Origin: an uncultured Pelagibacteraceae bacterium
GTDB taxonomy: Bacteria; Pseudomonadota; Alphaproteobacteria; Pelagibacterales; Pelagibacteraceae
Direction: 5' to 3'
Length of the DNA stretch: 42,213 bases
Assembly (NCBI GenBank): GCA_902572695.1
Contig: CACGGZ010000004.1
Coordinates: 1-42,213, forward strand
Shown: positions 11,875 to 20,042 of the stretch, in pieces
How the letters are laid out: every line of letters begins with the position of its first letter
How positions within the stretch are numbered: the first letter of the stretch is position 1
The notes under the pieces: model-generated
What the model was told of the DNA's origin: nothing
Database searches by the model: none
Seen by the model: the letters and a program-made list of their open reading frames with translations, nothing else
Made by a program: the position numbers and the translations under genes

Positions 11875-12801
11875 TCAAAAAAATAAATAATTTCCATTTG
11901 GAAGGTTATTTACATCTGGTTTGATTAAATCTTTCTCATTAAAATTTTTTTTAATATCTGAGTGCTCATTTCCAATATAAAATCCCTCATAGTTTTTTTT
12001 GATTAAAAAGTTGAAAATATCCTTTGGTTTATACCCAAACCTATTGCAGTGCATATCAACTATTTCAATAAAAATATTTGGTTTATGTTTTTTTAATACT
12101 TTTTCTGCTCCTAAAAGTAAATTAAGTTCACCCCCTTCTATGTCTGCTTTTATTAGGTTAACTTTCTTTATATCTTCTTGGTCAAATATTTTATCTAAAG
12201 CAAAAACAGGTATTTTTACTTTTTTGCTGAAACCTAAATGCTGTGATGAGGCTGCTGAGCCTCCATCAAAAAAAGGAACTCCAAAATTTGTTTCATGTTC
12301 TTTGTTGCCTAAAGCAAATTTGAAAGTTTTTACATTTGTTGCGTTATTTAGAGATAAGTTGCTTTTAAGCTCATCGTAAGTTTGTTCTATAGGTTCAAAA
12401 GCATATACATTCCCATTATTTCCAACCATTTTTGAAAAATGAAGTGAATACCAACCAAAATTCGCTCCAATATCTAAAATATTCCAACCTTTTTTAACAA
12501 TTTGTTTCAATAAAAAAGTTTCATTCTGTTCATAATTTCCCTCTAAAATTATTAAAGATTTGCTAGCAGATAATTTGTTGTCTGAAATTCTTATCTTAAG
12601 ATTATTACTTAAACTATAAATCTCTTCTGGGTTATTTTTTTTCCATTCATTATATCTTTTTCTTCTTTTAAATTTTTTAAAACTCAAAATATCGATAAGA
12701 AACAAAATCGGAGCAGTGAAGGGTGAAATTATTTTGACGAATATATTACGTAAAATAGGTATGTTATTGATAAATTCTCTAACCTTATTTAACAAATACA
12801 T
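11875..12801 (-). CDS. FkbM family SAM-dependent methyltransferase
   Basis: A class I methyltransferase of the FkbM type, which typically O-methylates sugars in surface glycans. The SAM motif I is clear (ILDIGANFGWYSLHFS, near residue 115), followed by YAFEPIEQTYDEL and the FkbM-typical IKADIEGGELNLLLGAEKVL and PNIFIEIVD blocks. The N-terminal 60 residues include a hydrophobic stretch (SPFTAPILFLIDIL) that may associate with the membrane. It is the only leftward gene of the island, convergent with the first radical SAM gene and divergent from the main operon. The acceptor sugar cannot be told from sequence. Confidence 0.88.
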   Translation of the reverse strand: MYLLNKVREFINNIPILRNIFVKIISPFTAPILFLIDILSFKKFKRRKRYNEWKKNNPEEIYSLSNNLKIRISDNKLSASKSLIILEGNYEQNETFLLKQIVKKGWNILDIGANFGWYSLHFSKMVGNNGNVYAFEPIEQTYDELKSNLSLNNATNVKTFKFALGNKEHETNFGVPFFDGGSAASSQHLGFSKKVKIPVFALDKIFDQEDIKKVNLIKADIEGGELNLLLGAEKVLKKHKPNIFIEIVDMHCNRFGYKPKDIFNFLIKKNYEGFYIGNEHSDIKKNFNEKDLIKPDVNNLPNGNYLFF

Positions 12802-12901
12802 ATGAAATATTTAAAGTTAGCATTTAGAAGAAATTAATTATAAATTAGAAATTAAATTTGTTAAAGAGAATAATATATGTTTTTAATTTATTGCCAATAC
12901 T

Positions 12902-14602
12902 GTGATTAATTCGAGAAAAGATATAATTTCCCATTTGATTGCTTTGTTTATCCTTTCAATTGGATATTTAATATCCTTATTTTTTTTTGGTGAAATTGTC
13001 TTAAATCCTCATGATAATTTAGAGATCGGCCCTATTTATAATAGTATTATTTCAAAAATATATTCAGGAGATTTTGATAGTCTGCTTATTTTACAAGCAG
13101 AAAACTTTAAATGGTTCTTTTTAGATAAGATTTTATATCCAATCAATATTTTTCAACTTTTTTTATCTGACAAGCAGTTTTACTTTTTTGAGGAATTTTT
13201 AAAAAAAATGATTTCTTATTTTTCTTTTTATCTTTTATCAAAATCTTTTACTAAGAACCACCTTAATGCAATGATTGGAGCTATTATCTTCACATCATTA
13301 ATCTATGTTGTTTCTGTTCCCCATTCATACTTTATTCCTTTTGCCCCATATTTTTTATATTTACTATGTCATAAACAGAGTATTAATAAATTTACAATTT
13401 TATTAATTTTTTTTATTGGCTTAAATAGTTCAATTATTTTTGACTTAGTTGCTTTAGCTTTACTTATCCCTCTTGGATTAGTTTTAAGAGAGTATGAAAA
13501 TAATATAAAAGTATATTATCAATTTTTAATCTCTTTTTCTTTAGGTTGTCTCATATCAGGAATTCCAATTTTTTTAACAGTTCTTACTCAAGAGTTAAGT
13601 AGAATTGATTTAGAAAAACCATCATTAATAATTGCTTTTAAGTTTGAAATTTATGAATTAATTAATTTATTCAAAATCGTTAAAATTGACGATATCTTTA
13701 GAGTTCCTATAAAAATTTTATTTATAGTAATTTTTTTTACCTCAATATTTCTCAAAGACAAAGTAATTTTAAAGCTAATAATTTTTTTAATAATTTTTTA
13801 TTTTTTTAAAATAATATTATCTTCTAATATTTTAAATCCGATTTTTATTGAGCCTATCTCTTTTCTAAAAGGATTTAACTTTACTAGGTTTCATTTATTA
13901 TTTCCTTTAATTATTTGCTTGATCTTGGTCTTGAATTTAAAACATTTCGAATTACAAAAATATAAATCCTTTGTATTTTTAATGACAATAATATCGTCAG
14001 TTTTTTTGTATAGTAATTTTACAGTTGTTGAGATTGTCAAATCTTTTACTAATAATAATTTAACAGATAAAAGTCTTAGCAAATTAAAAGAGTTCAATGA
14101 AGATGAGGATATTAGTAATTTTTTTAAATTACTTTTAGATAAAAATAATTATAAAAACCAAAAACTCTCGTATGAATTTGATAGTAAAAATTCTTTCGAT
14201 AAATATTATCGTTATAAAGAATATGGCAGTATAAAAAAATTAGTTGATGGGGGGATAACACTCTCGATTGGCATAGATCCCATGATAGCAGCAATGAATG
14301 GAATTAAGGTTGCAGATGGCTATTATGTTCTTTATTCGGCAGAATATAAAAAAAAGTTTGAAAAAATTATAATAAAAGAATTACAAAATAACATTTCTTT
14401 GTACAATTATTTTAAAAATTGGGGTAATAGAGTTTATGTTTTTTTTGAGGATGAAAAAAATTTAATGGTTGATTTTAATGCAGCAAAGGAGCTAAAAATA
14501 AGTCACGTAATTTCATCCTTTGAATTAATGGATCCAATATTGGAGAAAATTTGTTCGCCCTGTATAAGTAGTGGTCAATTAAGTTTATATAAAATTAAAT
14601 AA
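12902..14602 (+). CDS. Polytopic membrane protein, DUF6044-like
   Basis: A 566-aa protein from a GTG start. About 350 N-terminal residues form roughly ten hydrophobic segments, followed by a soluble C-terminal domain. An early loop carries NPHDNLE, acidic and polar residues placed as in multi-spanning GT-C type proteins. The C-terminal DGYYVLYSAEYKKKFEKII resembles the DGY-x-YPLEYKHQFRKII block I associate with the DUF6044 family of exopolysaccharide loci; that match is from memory. No proven activity is known for that group. It starts the ten-gene rightward glycan operon, 3 bases before the CDP-glucose dehydratase gene. It could transfer or translocate a lipid-linked sugar; this is inference. 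Confidence 0.6.
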   Translation: MINSRKDIISHLIALFILSIGYLISLFFFGEIVLNPHDNLEIGPIYNSIISKIYSGDFDSLLILQAENFKWFFLDKILYPINIFQLFLSDKQFYFFEEFLKKMISYFSFYLLSKSFTKNHLNAMIGAIIFTSLIYVVSVPHSYFIPFAPYFLYLLCHKQSINKFTILLIFFIGLNSSIIFDLVALALLIPLGLVLREYENNIKVYYQFLISFSLGCLISGIPIFLTVLTQELSRIDLEKPSLIIAFKFEIYELINLFKIVKIDDIFRVPIKILFIVIFFTSIFLKDKVILKLIIFLIIFYFFKIILSSNILNPIFIEPISFLKGFNFTRFHLLFPLIICLILVLNLKHFELQKYKSFVFLMTIISSVFLYSNFTVVEIVKSFTNNNLTDKSLSKLKEFNEDEDISNFFKLLLDKNNYKNQKLSYEFDSKNSFDKYYRYKEYGSIKKLVDGGITLSIGIDPMIAAMNGIKVADGYYVLYSAEYKKKFEKIIIKELQNNISLYNYFKNWGNRVYVFFEDEKNLMVDFNAAKELKISHVISSFELMDPILEKICSPCISSGQLSLYKIK

Positions 14603-14605
14603 TTT

Positions 14606-15673
14606 ATGAAGTTAGCAATAAAAAAAAATTTTTGGAAAAACAAAAAAGTTTTTGTAACTGGACATACTGGTTTTAAGGGAAGTTGGCTTTGCATATTTTT
14701 AAGTCAATTAGGCGCAGAGGTAACTGGTTATGCTTTAAAACCAGCAACAAAACCAAGCTTATATAATTTGGCAAATATTAAAAAACTGATTAAAAAATCA
14801 ATTATTGCAGATGTAAGAAATTCAAAAAAACTATATAGCGAAATAAAGAAATCTAAAGCAACTATTTTATTTCACTTAGCAGCACAACCTTTAGTCAGAT
14901 ATTCTTATGAAAATCCAAAAGAAACATTCGATACCAATTTTACGGGAACTTTAAATATTTTAGAGTCTATAAGAAAACTTAATAAAATAAAATCATCTAT
15001 AATAATCACAACAGATAAAGTGTATGATAAGGATTTAATGAAAATTTTTCAGGAGACTGATAATTTGCTTGGACATGATCCTTATGCAGCATCTAAGGTA
15101 TGCGCAGAACATGTTTTTTTTAGTTATATATACTCTTTTTTTAAAAATTCCAAAAACCAAAAGCTTGCTACCGTAAGAGCTGGTAATGTTATTGGTGGGG
15201 GTGATTATTCCGAGGATAGACTTCTACCTGATATTTTCAGATATATAAAAAAGAATAAAAAAATTATTTTAAGAAATCCTAAATCTGTTAGACCTTGGCA
15301 GCATGTTTTAGAGCCACTTAGCGGATATATACTTTTAGCAGAGAAACTTTATAATAAAAAATTGACTAGCTTAGAACCTCACTGGAATTTTGCACCAAAT
15401 ATTTCAAGTTGCAAATCTGTAAAATACGTAGCTGATTTTTATTCAAAAAAACTTAAAGTTCAAATAAAAATTGCTAAAAGCAAAACAAACGAGTTTAAAC
15501 CAGAAAACAGGTTTTTGAGACTAAGCAATTTTAAAGCTAGAAAATACCTTAATTGGCATCCACGTTGGAATTTAAACAAGTCACTTAAAAAAATTTTAGA
15601 ATGGAACATTAATACAAAAAAAGGTAATCATCTTAAAGTTTGTAAATCGCAAATAGAGGATTACTTAAAATAA
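14606..15673 (+). CDS. rfbG: CDP-glucose 4,6-dehydratase
   Basis: An extended SDR enzyme converting CDP-glucose to CDP-4-keto-6-deoxyglucose, the entry to 3,6-dideoxyhexoses and related sugars. NAD-binding GHTGFKGSWL near residue 20 is the typical RfbG form. HLAAQPLVRYSYENPKET and TTDKVYD, with Lys where other dehydratases have Glu, are also subgroup marks. The catalytic YAASK follows. Length of 355 aa matches. The gene ends 1 base before the DegT-fold partner, the usual rfbG-rfbH arrangement. The glucose-1-phosphate cytidylyltransferase (rfbF) that makes its substrate is not in this window, so it must lie elsewhere or be replaced. Confidence 0.92.
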   Translation: MKLAIKKNFWKNKKVFVTGHTGFKGSWLCIFLSQLGAEVTGYALKPATKPSLYNLANIKKLIKKSIIADVRNSKKLYSEIKKSKATILFHLAAQPLVRYSYENPKETFDTNFTGTLNILESIRKLNKIKSSIIITTDKVYDKDLMKIFQETDNLLGHDPYAASKVCAEHVFFSYIYSFFKNSKNQKLATVRAGNVIGGGDYSEDRLLPDIFRYIKKNKKIILRNPKSVRPWQHVLEPLSGYILLAEKLYNKKLTSLEPHWNFAPNISSCKSVKYVADFYSKKLKVQIKIAKSKTNEFKPENRFLRLSNFKARKYLNWHPRWNLNKSLKKILEWNINTKKGNHLKVCKSQIEDYLK

Positions 15674-15674
15674 T

Positions 15675-16886
15675 ATGAGAATGAAAAAGATATCATACGG
15701 TAAAAATATTTATAATTATAAGGAAATTAATGCTGTTCTTAAGCAATTAAAAAAAACGACACAAATGGGTGTATCAGTGGACTCTTTTGAAAAAAAAATT
15801 GCTAACCTGTTTTCAAAAAAATATGGCTTAATGGTTAATTCAGGGTCTTCTGCCATAATATTAGCTTTAAAAGTTTTAAATTTTCCAAAAGGAAGCGAAA
15901 TTATAACTCCGTGCCTAAATTTTGGAACTGCTGTTTCATCGATAATGTTATGTGATTTAAAACCAATATTTGTAGATTGTGAAATTGAAACTTTACAAAT
16001 TGACCCAAAAAAAATAGAAAAAAAAATTACAAAAAAAACTAAAGCTTTAATGATACCAAATTTAATTGGCAATATTCCAGATTGGGAAAAAATTAAAAAA
16101 ATTGCTAAAAAACATAAATTAAAAGTTATTGAAGACTCCGCAGATACTTTAGGCGCCACAATTAAAAAAAAATCTACTGGCTTTTATAGTGATTTATCAA
16201 TTACAAGTTTTTATGGATCTCATGTAATAAGTTGTGCAGGTAATGGAGGTATCTTTTTAACAAATTCAAAAGATTTTCACTCAAAAGCAAAAGTTCTCAG
16301 AAGTTGGGGCAGAATGTCTACATTAATAAAAGACTCAGAAAATATTAACAAAAGACTAGGGATTAAACTTAAAGGTATTGAATATGACAGAAAATTCATT
16401 TTTTCTGAAGTTGGATATAATTTTGAACCTTCCGAGATAGGGGCTTCATTTGGACTTGAGCAACTTAAAAAATTAAAATATTTTACTAAAATAAGAAATA
16501 AAAATTATAATTTACATTATAATTTCTTTTCAAAATTTAAAAAATTTTTTATTTTGCCAAAAATGAATAAAGGGGTTAAAACTAACTTTCTTGCTTACCC
16601 TATAATAATAAAAAATAACAAACATTTCACAAAAAAAAATCTTCAATTATTTCTTGAGAAAAATAATATTCAAACAAGACCTATTTTTACAGGAAATATA
16701 TTAAGGCACCCTGCTTTTGCTTCTCTTACATCTAAGAGAAATAAATTAAATGAATTTAAATGCTCAGACTATATTATGAAAAATGGGTTACTTATCGGAT
16801 GTCACCAAGGCCTTTCCAGCAAAAACGTTTTTCAGATTCACAAAGTAATAGTGAAATTTTTTAAATCAAGAAAGATACATTTCTAG
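15675..16886 (+). CDS. DegT/DnrJ-fold sugar 3-dehydratase-like enzyme (RfbH/ColD-related, no Fe-S cysteines)
   Basis: A fold-type I PLP/PMP enzyme of 403 aa with the SGSSA and EDSADTLG motifs of the DegT/DnrJ/EryC1 family. Where aminotransferases carry the PLP lysine (SFxxxK), it has SFYGSH with His183. His at this position is the mark of RfbH/E1 and ColD, which remove the C3 hydroxyl instead of transaminating. RfbH also has a four-cysteine 2Fe-2S site. Here the first (EDNCDALG in RfbH) is Ala156, and the later cysteine cluster after the RSWGR segment is absent. It therefore cannot be a standard RfbH. A ColD-like, cofactor-only dehydration is plausible. Its place after rfbG makes CDP-4-keto-6-deoxyglucose, or a product of it, the likely substrate. 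Confidence 0.75.
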   Translation: MRMKKISYGKNIYNYKEINAVLKQLKKTTQMGVSVDSFEKKIANLFSKKYGLMVNSGSSAIILALKVLNFPKGSEIITPCLNFGTAVSSIMLCDLKPIFVDCEIETLQIDPKKIEKKITKKTKALMIPNLIGNIPDWEKIKKIAKKHKLKVIEDSADTLGATIKKKSTGFYSDLSITSFYGSHVISCAGNGGIFLTNSKDFHSKAKVLRSWGRMSTLIKDSENINKRLGIKLKGIEYDRKFIFSEVGYNFEPSEIGASFGLEQLKKLKYFTKIRNKNYNLHYNFFSKFKKFFILPKMNKGVKTNFLAYPIIIKNNKHFTKKNLQLFLEKNNIQTRPIFTGNILRHPAFASLTSKRNKLNEFKCSDYIMKNGLLIGCHQGLSSKNVFQIHKVIVKFFKSRKIHF

Positions 16887-16892
16887 TTAAAA

Positions 16893-18059
16893 ATGAGTGG
16901 TACTTGTAAACTTTGCTTTTCAAAATTAAACAAAAGTCCTATCCTTATCCTTGATGATATGCCGAGGGCTGCACAATTTTTTCCTGATCCAAAACAATTT
17001 CAAGAGGACAAAGGAGTTTCTTTAAAAGTTTTTCAATGTGGTAAGTGTGGTTTAGTTCAATTAATTTCTGAGCCAGTCGAATATTTTAAAAATGTTATAA
17101 CGGCCGCAACGCTTTCAGGAGATGCTAGAAATTCTCGTTTAAGTCAGATGAAAAATTTTAGAGAAAAATACAATCTCTTAAACAAAAAAGTGTTAGAGAT
17201 TGGTTGTGCTTCAGGTAGTATGCTGGATGTTATCAAAGAGTCAGGGATGTCTGCTTTTGGGGTTGAAGCATCAAAGGACTCAGTTGATGAAGGTTTAAAA
17301 AAAGGAAGAAAAATAATTCATGGATTTATTGGTGATTTAAAAAAAATCTCTCATGGGCCTTACGATGCTTTTGTATCATTTAATTATCTAGAGCATATGC
17401 CAGAACCTACAAAAGTTTTAAATATTATAAATAATAATTTGTCTTCCAATGGTTTAGGACTAGTTACTGTGCCGAATTTTGACTTCTTGCTTAAAACAAA
17501 ATGTTTTTATGAATTTGTGCCAGATCATTTATCCTATTTCACAAAAGAGACTATTTCTAATATATTTTTAAATTGTGGATTTTTCATAAAAGAGATTTCA
17601 TTAATAAATAATGAGAATGACATTTTAGTGATTGTAGAAAAATCAAAAAAATCAAAAGAAATTAATTTTAAAAAGCCAAAAGCAATTAATTTAAGCTCAG
17701 GTATAGCAGAGATTGAAAGTCTTAAAACAGAATTGAAATCCTTAGTAAAAAAATATAAAGACCAAAATAAAAAAATTGCTATTTGGGGTGCAGGACACAG
17801 AACATTAGCATTGTTATCAATAAGTAATTTAGTCGAAATAGAATATATTGTTGACTCAGCAAAATTTAAGCAAGGAAAATACTCACCAGTTTTGCACACA
17901 AAAATATTTTCACCAGAAATTTTGAAAAAGAATGAAATTGACCTCTTGATAGTAATGGTGCCTGGAATTTACCCTGATGAAGTAATCAAAACAGCGAAAA
18001 ATATGAATTTAAAGGCAGATATTGCAAAATTAAGAAATAATAAAATTGAATTTATATAA
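16893..18059 (+). CDS. Three-part C-methyltransferase-like protein (zinc / SAM / Rossmann-like domains)
   Basis: The layout matches sugar C-methyltransferases of the TylC3/CloU type. An N-terminal zinc-binding module has CKLC near residue 5 and CGKCG near 50. A SAM domain follows with VLEIGCASGSMLDVI and FNYLEHM. A C-terminal Rossmann-like domain (about 290-388) opens with IAIWGAGHRTLALL. Known members methylate a keto-sugar nucleotide at C3. The order after rfbG and the DegT-like enzyme fits methylation of a CDP-4-keto sugar, making a branched-chain sugar. A related C-terminal domain also appears fused to the radical SAM protein encoded at 20027. It sits 6 bases after the previous gene. Confidence 0.75.
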   Translation: MSGTCKLCFSKLNKSPILILDDMPRAAQFFPDPKQFQEDKGVSLKVFQCGKCGLVQLISEPVEYFKNVITAATLSGDARNSRLSQMKNFREKYNLLNKKVLEIGCASGSMLDVIKESGMSAFGVEASKDSVDEGLKKGRKIIHGFIGDLKKISHGPYDAFVSFNYLEHMPEPTKVLNIINNNLSSNGLGLVTVPNFDFLLKTKCFYEFVPDHLSYFTKETISNIFLNCGFFIKEISLINNENDILVIVEKSKKSKEINFKKPKAINLSSGIAEIESLKTELKSLVKKYKDQNKKIAIWGAGHRTLALLSISNLVEIEYIVDSAKFKQGKYSPVLHTKIFSPEILKKNEIDLLIVMVPGIYPDEVIKTAKNMNLKADIAKLRNNKIEFI

Positions 18060-18080
18060 AATGCAAAATAGTATCTAACT

Positions 18081-19157
18081 ATGGATAATAAAGACTTACC
18101 AAATAATAAGATTTCAGCAGTTGTTAAACCTAGAATTTATCACCAAAAAAAACAGAAACTTGAGGATTTGGTGCCACTACAAACACCTTTTTCTGTTCAT
18201 ATTGATGTATGCAGTCTATGTAATTTTAAATGTAGTTTTTGTTTTCAAGCAGATATTTTCGGTAAAAAAGATAAAAAATTTCCTCATGGAATGATGAAAA
18301 TGGATTTGTTTAAAAAAACAGTTGAAGATTTAAAAGCTTTTCCAGATAGAATTAAAAAAATTAAGATTGGGAACCATGGAGAACCCACATTGCACCCTGA
18401 GTTGCCAGAATTTATAAAATTTGCAAGAGAAGCAGATGTTGCAGATACAGTTGAAGTGTTCACCAACGGATCAAAGTTAAACCCAGAATTAAATAAAAGA
18501 TTAGTAGACTCGGGTTTACAAAGAATAAATATTTCGTTGGAAGGTCTTTCAAGTGAGAGATACCTAAAAGTTGCTGCAGCCAAAATTAATTGGGAAGAAT
18601 TTGTGGGAAATATAAAAAATTTATATGAGTACAGTAGAAAAAAAGGTGAACTCAATATTTATGTCAAAATTGTCAATAATGCCAGTGAACTTAAAGGAGA
18701 AACTGTTTATTCTATGACAGAGGAAGAAAAAAATAAGTTTTATGATACATTCGGTAATATTGCTGATGAAATTTACATAGAAAAAATTGTACCTCAATGG
18801 GCAGAGACCCAAGAGGGAAAACAAAACGATGTAGAATTAACAGGTATGTATGATCAAAAAACCGTAAGATATAAAAAGATTTGTCCTTTCATATTTATGT
18901 ATCTGCATATTAATCATGACGGCATAGTAAGCCCTTGCACATTAGATTGGCCCAGAGATGTCGCAATAGGAGATGCAAAAAAGGAGTCAGCAACCGATAT
19001 CTGGAAAGGTAAAACGTTAAAGGATTTACAAATAGCTCAATTAGAGGGAAAAAGGAATGAAATAAAATTTTGCAAAGATTGCTCGGCCCCAATGGTTTGT
19101 GTTGAGGAAAATCTAGATAACCATGCACAAGATCTTTTAAAGAGGATTAAAAGATAA
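18081..19157 (+). CDS. Radical SAM protein with SPASM domain
   Basis: A 358-aa radical SAM enzyme. The cluster motif CNFKCSFC (Cys47, 51, 54) is followed by GNHGEPTLHPE, the GGEP-equivalent, and FTNGSKLNPE. The C-terminal SPASM part shows ICPFIFMYLHINHDGIVSPC, then ATDIWKGKTLKDLQ and FCKDCSAPMVC, enough cysteines for two auxiliary clusters. SPASM enzymes act on peptides, alcohols or sugars; AprD4-type and BtrN-type members deoxygenate or oxidise aminoglycoside sugars. In this operon a nucleotide sugar is a reasonable but unproven substrate. It lies between the methyltransferase and epimerase genes on the same strand. Confidence 0.8.
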   Translation: MDNKDLPNNKISAVVKPRIYHQKKQKLEDLVPLQTPFSVHIDVCSLCNFKCSFCFQADIFGKKDKKFPHGMMKMDLFKKTVEDLKAFPDRIKKIKIGNHGEPTLHPELPEFIKFAREADVADTVEVFTNGSKLNPELNKRLVDSGLQRINISLEGLSSERYLKVAAAKINWEEFVGNIKNLYEYSRKKGELNIYVKIVNNASELKGETVYSMTEEEKNKFYDTFGNIADEIYIEKIVPQWAETQEGKQNDVELTGMYDQKTVRYKKICPFIFMYLHINHDGIVSPCTLDWPRDVAIGDAKKESATDIWKGKTLKDLQIAQLEGKRNEIKFCKDCSAPMVCVEENLDNHAQDLLKRIKR

Positions 19158-19169
19158 TCAATAATTATA

Positions 19170-20042
19170 ATGAAAATAATGATAACAGGTACCAATGGAT
19201 TTATTGGTAGAAATGTTAAAGAATACTTAGAAAAAATATATAAAGATATCCACTCTCCTAAACGTCAACAGTTGAATTTACTAGATGCAAAAGCAGTCGA
19301 AACTTACCTTAAGAAAAATAACTTTGATGTAATCATTCACTGTGGAATCACTTTAAATTCAATTGAACAAAATTTAAGTATGTTTTTTAATATTGAAAAA
19401 CACTCAAATTATTTTGGAAGACTAATTTGCATCGGATCAGGAGCAGAATTTGACTCTAGGTCGTATAAGCCTCGAATGAATGAAAAATATTTTGGAAATT
19501 CTATTCCTCCTAAAACTGACATATATGGTTTCTCGAAATATATGATAGCTAAGAATATTGAAGAAAAAAAAAGGAACATATTTAATCTGAGGGTTTTTGG
19601 CATATTTGGAAAATATGAAGATTACAGAAGAAGGTTTATTTCGAATAATATCTGCAGATCGTTATGTGGCATGAACATTTCAATAAATCAAAATGCTCTA
19701 TTTGATTATCTCTATATTGATGATTTTAACAAAATTGTTGAGATGTTTCTGGCAAACAATCCAAAAAAAAGGACATATAATGTTTGTACAGGCAAATCAG
19801 TTGATTTTATAACTTTGGCCAAAATAATTAATAATCTAGATGGTAGAGATAAAAATATAGAAATTTTGAAAAGCGGCATAAAAACAGAGTATTCAGGTGA
19901 TAATTCTCTGTTATTATCTGAATATGAAAATATCACATTCACAGATCCAGAAAAATCTGTTGCAGATCTCTACAACTGGTATAAACACTCAAGTAAATTG
20001 AACTTTGATGAAAAATTATTTGATACATGGATAAAAAACTAA
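19170..20042 (+). CDS. NAD(P)-dependent epimerase/reductase (extended SDR family)
   Basis: A 290-aa sugar-nucleotide modifying enzyme. The cofactor loop GTNGFIGRNV at residues 7-16 is the GxxGxxG Rossmann signature, and the catalytic YGFSK matches YxxxK. IGSGAEFD supplies the Ser of the triad. Short length and the N-terminal style resemble 4-keto reductases and GDP-fucose synthase-like members, so reduction of the C4 ketone, alone or with epimerisation, is the likely step. Its stop overlaps the next radical SAM gene by 16 bases, implying tight co-expression. The exact substrate is not readable. Confidence 0.78.
   Translation: MKIMITGTNGFIGRNVKEYLEKIYKDIHSPKRQQLNLLDAKAVETYLKKNNFDVIIHCGITLNSIEQNLSMFFNIEKHSNYFGRLICIGSGAEFDSRSYKPRMNEKYFGNSIPPKTDIYGFSKYMIAKNIEEKKRNIFNLRVFGIFGKYEDYRRRFISNNICRSLCGMNISINQNALFDYLYIDDFNKIVEMFLANNPKKRTYNVCTGKSVDFITLAKIINNLDGRDKNIEILKSGIKTEYSGDNSLLLSEYENITFTDPEKSVADLYNWYKHSSKLNFDEKLFDTWIKN

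Noticed and set aside
11999-12379. A 126-aa plus-strand ORF opposite the FkbM methyltransferase gene
   Set aside because: The minus-strand frame carries the methyltransferase motifs; the plus frame shows none.
15716-16159. A 147-aa minus-strand ORF inside the DegT-like gene
   Set aside because: Shadow frame opposite a gene with clear family motifs; low-complexity, Phe/Ile-rich translation.
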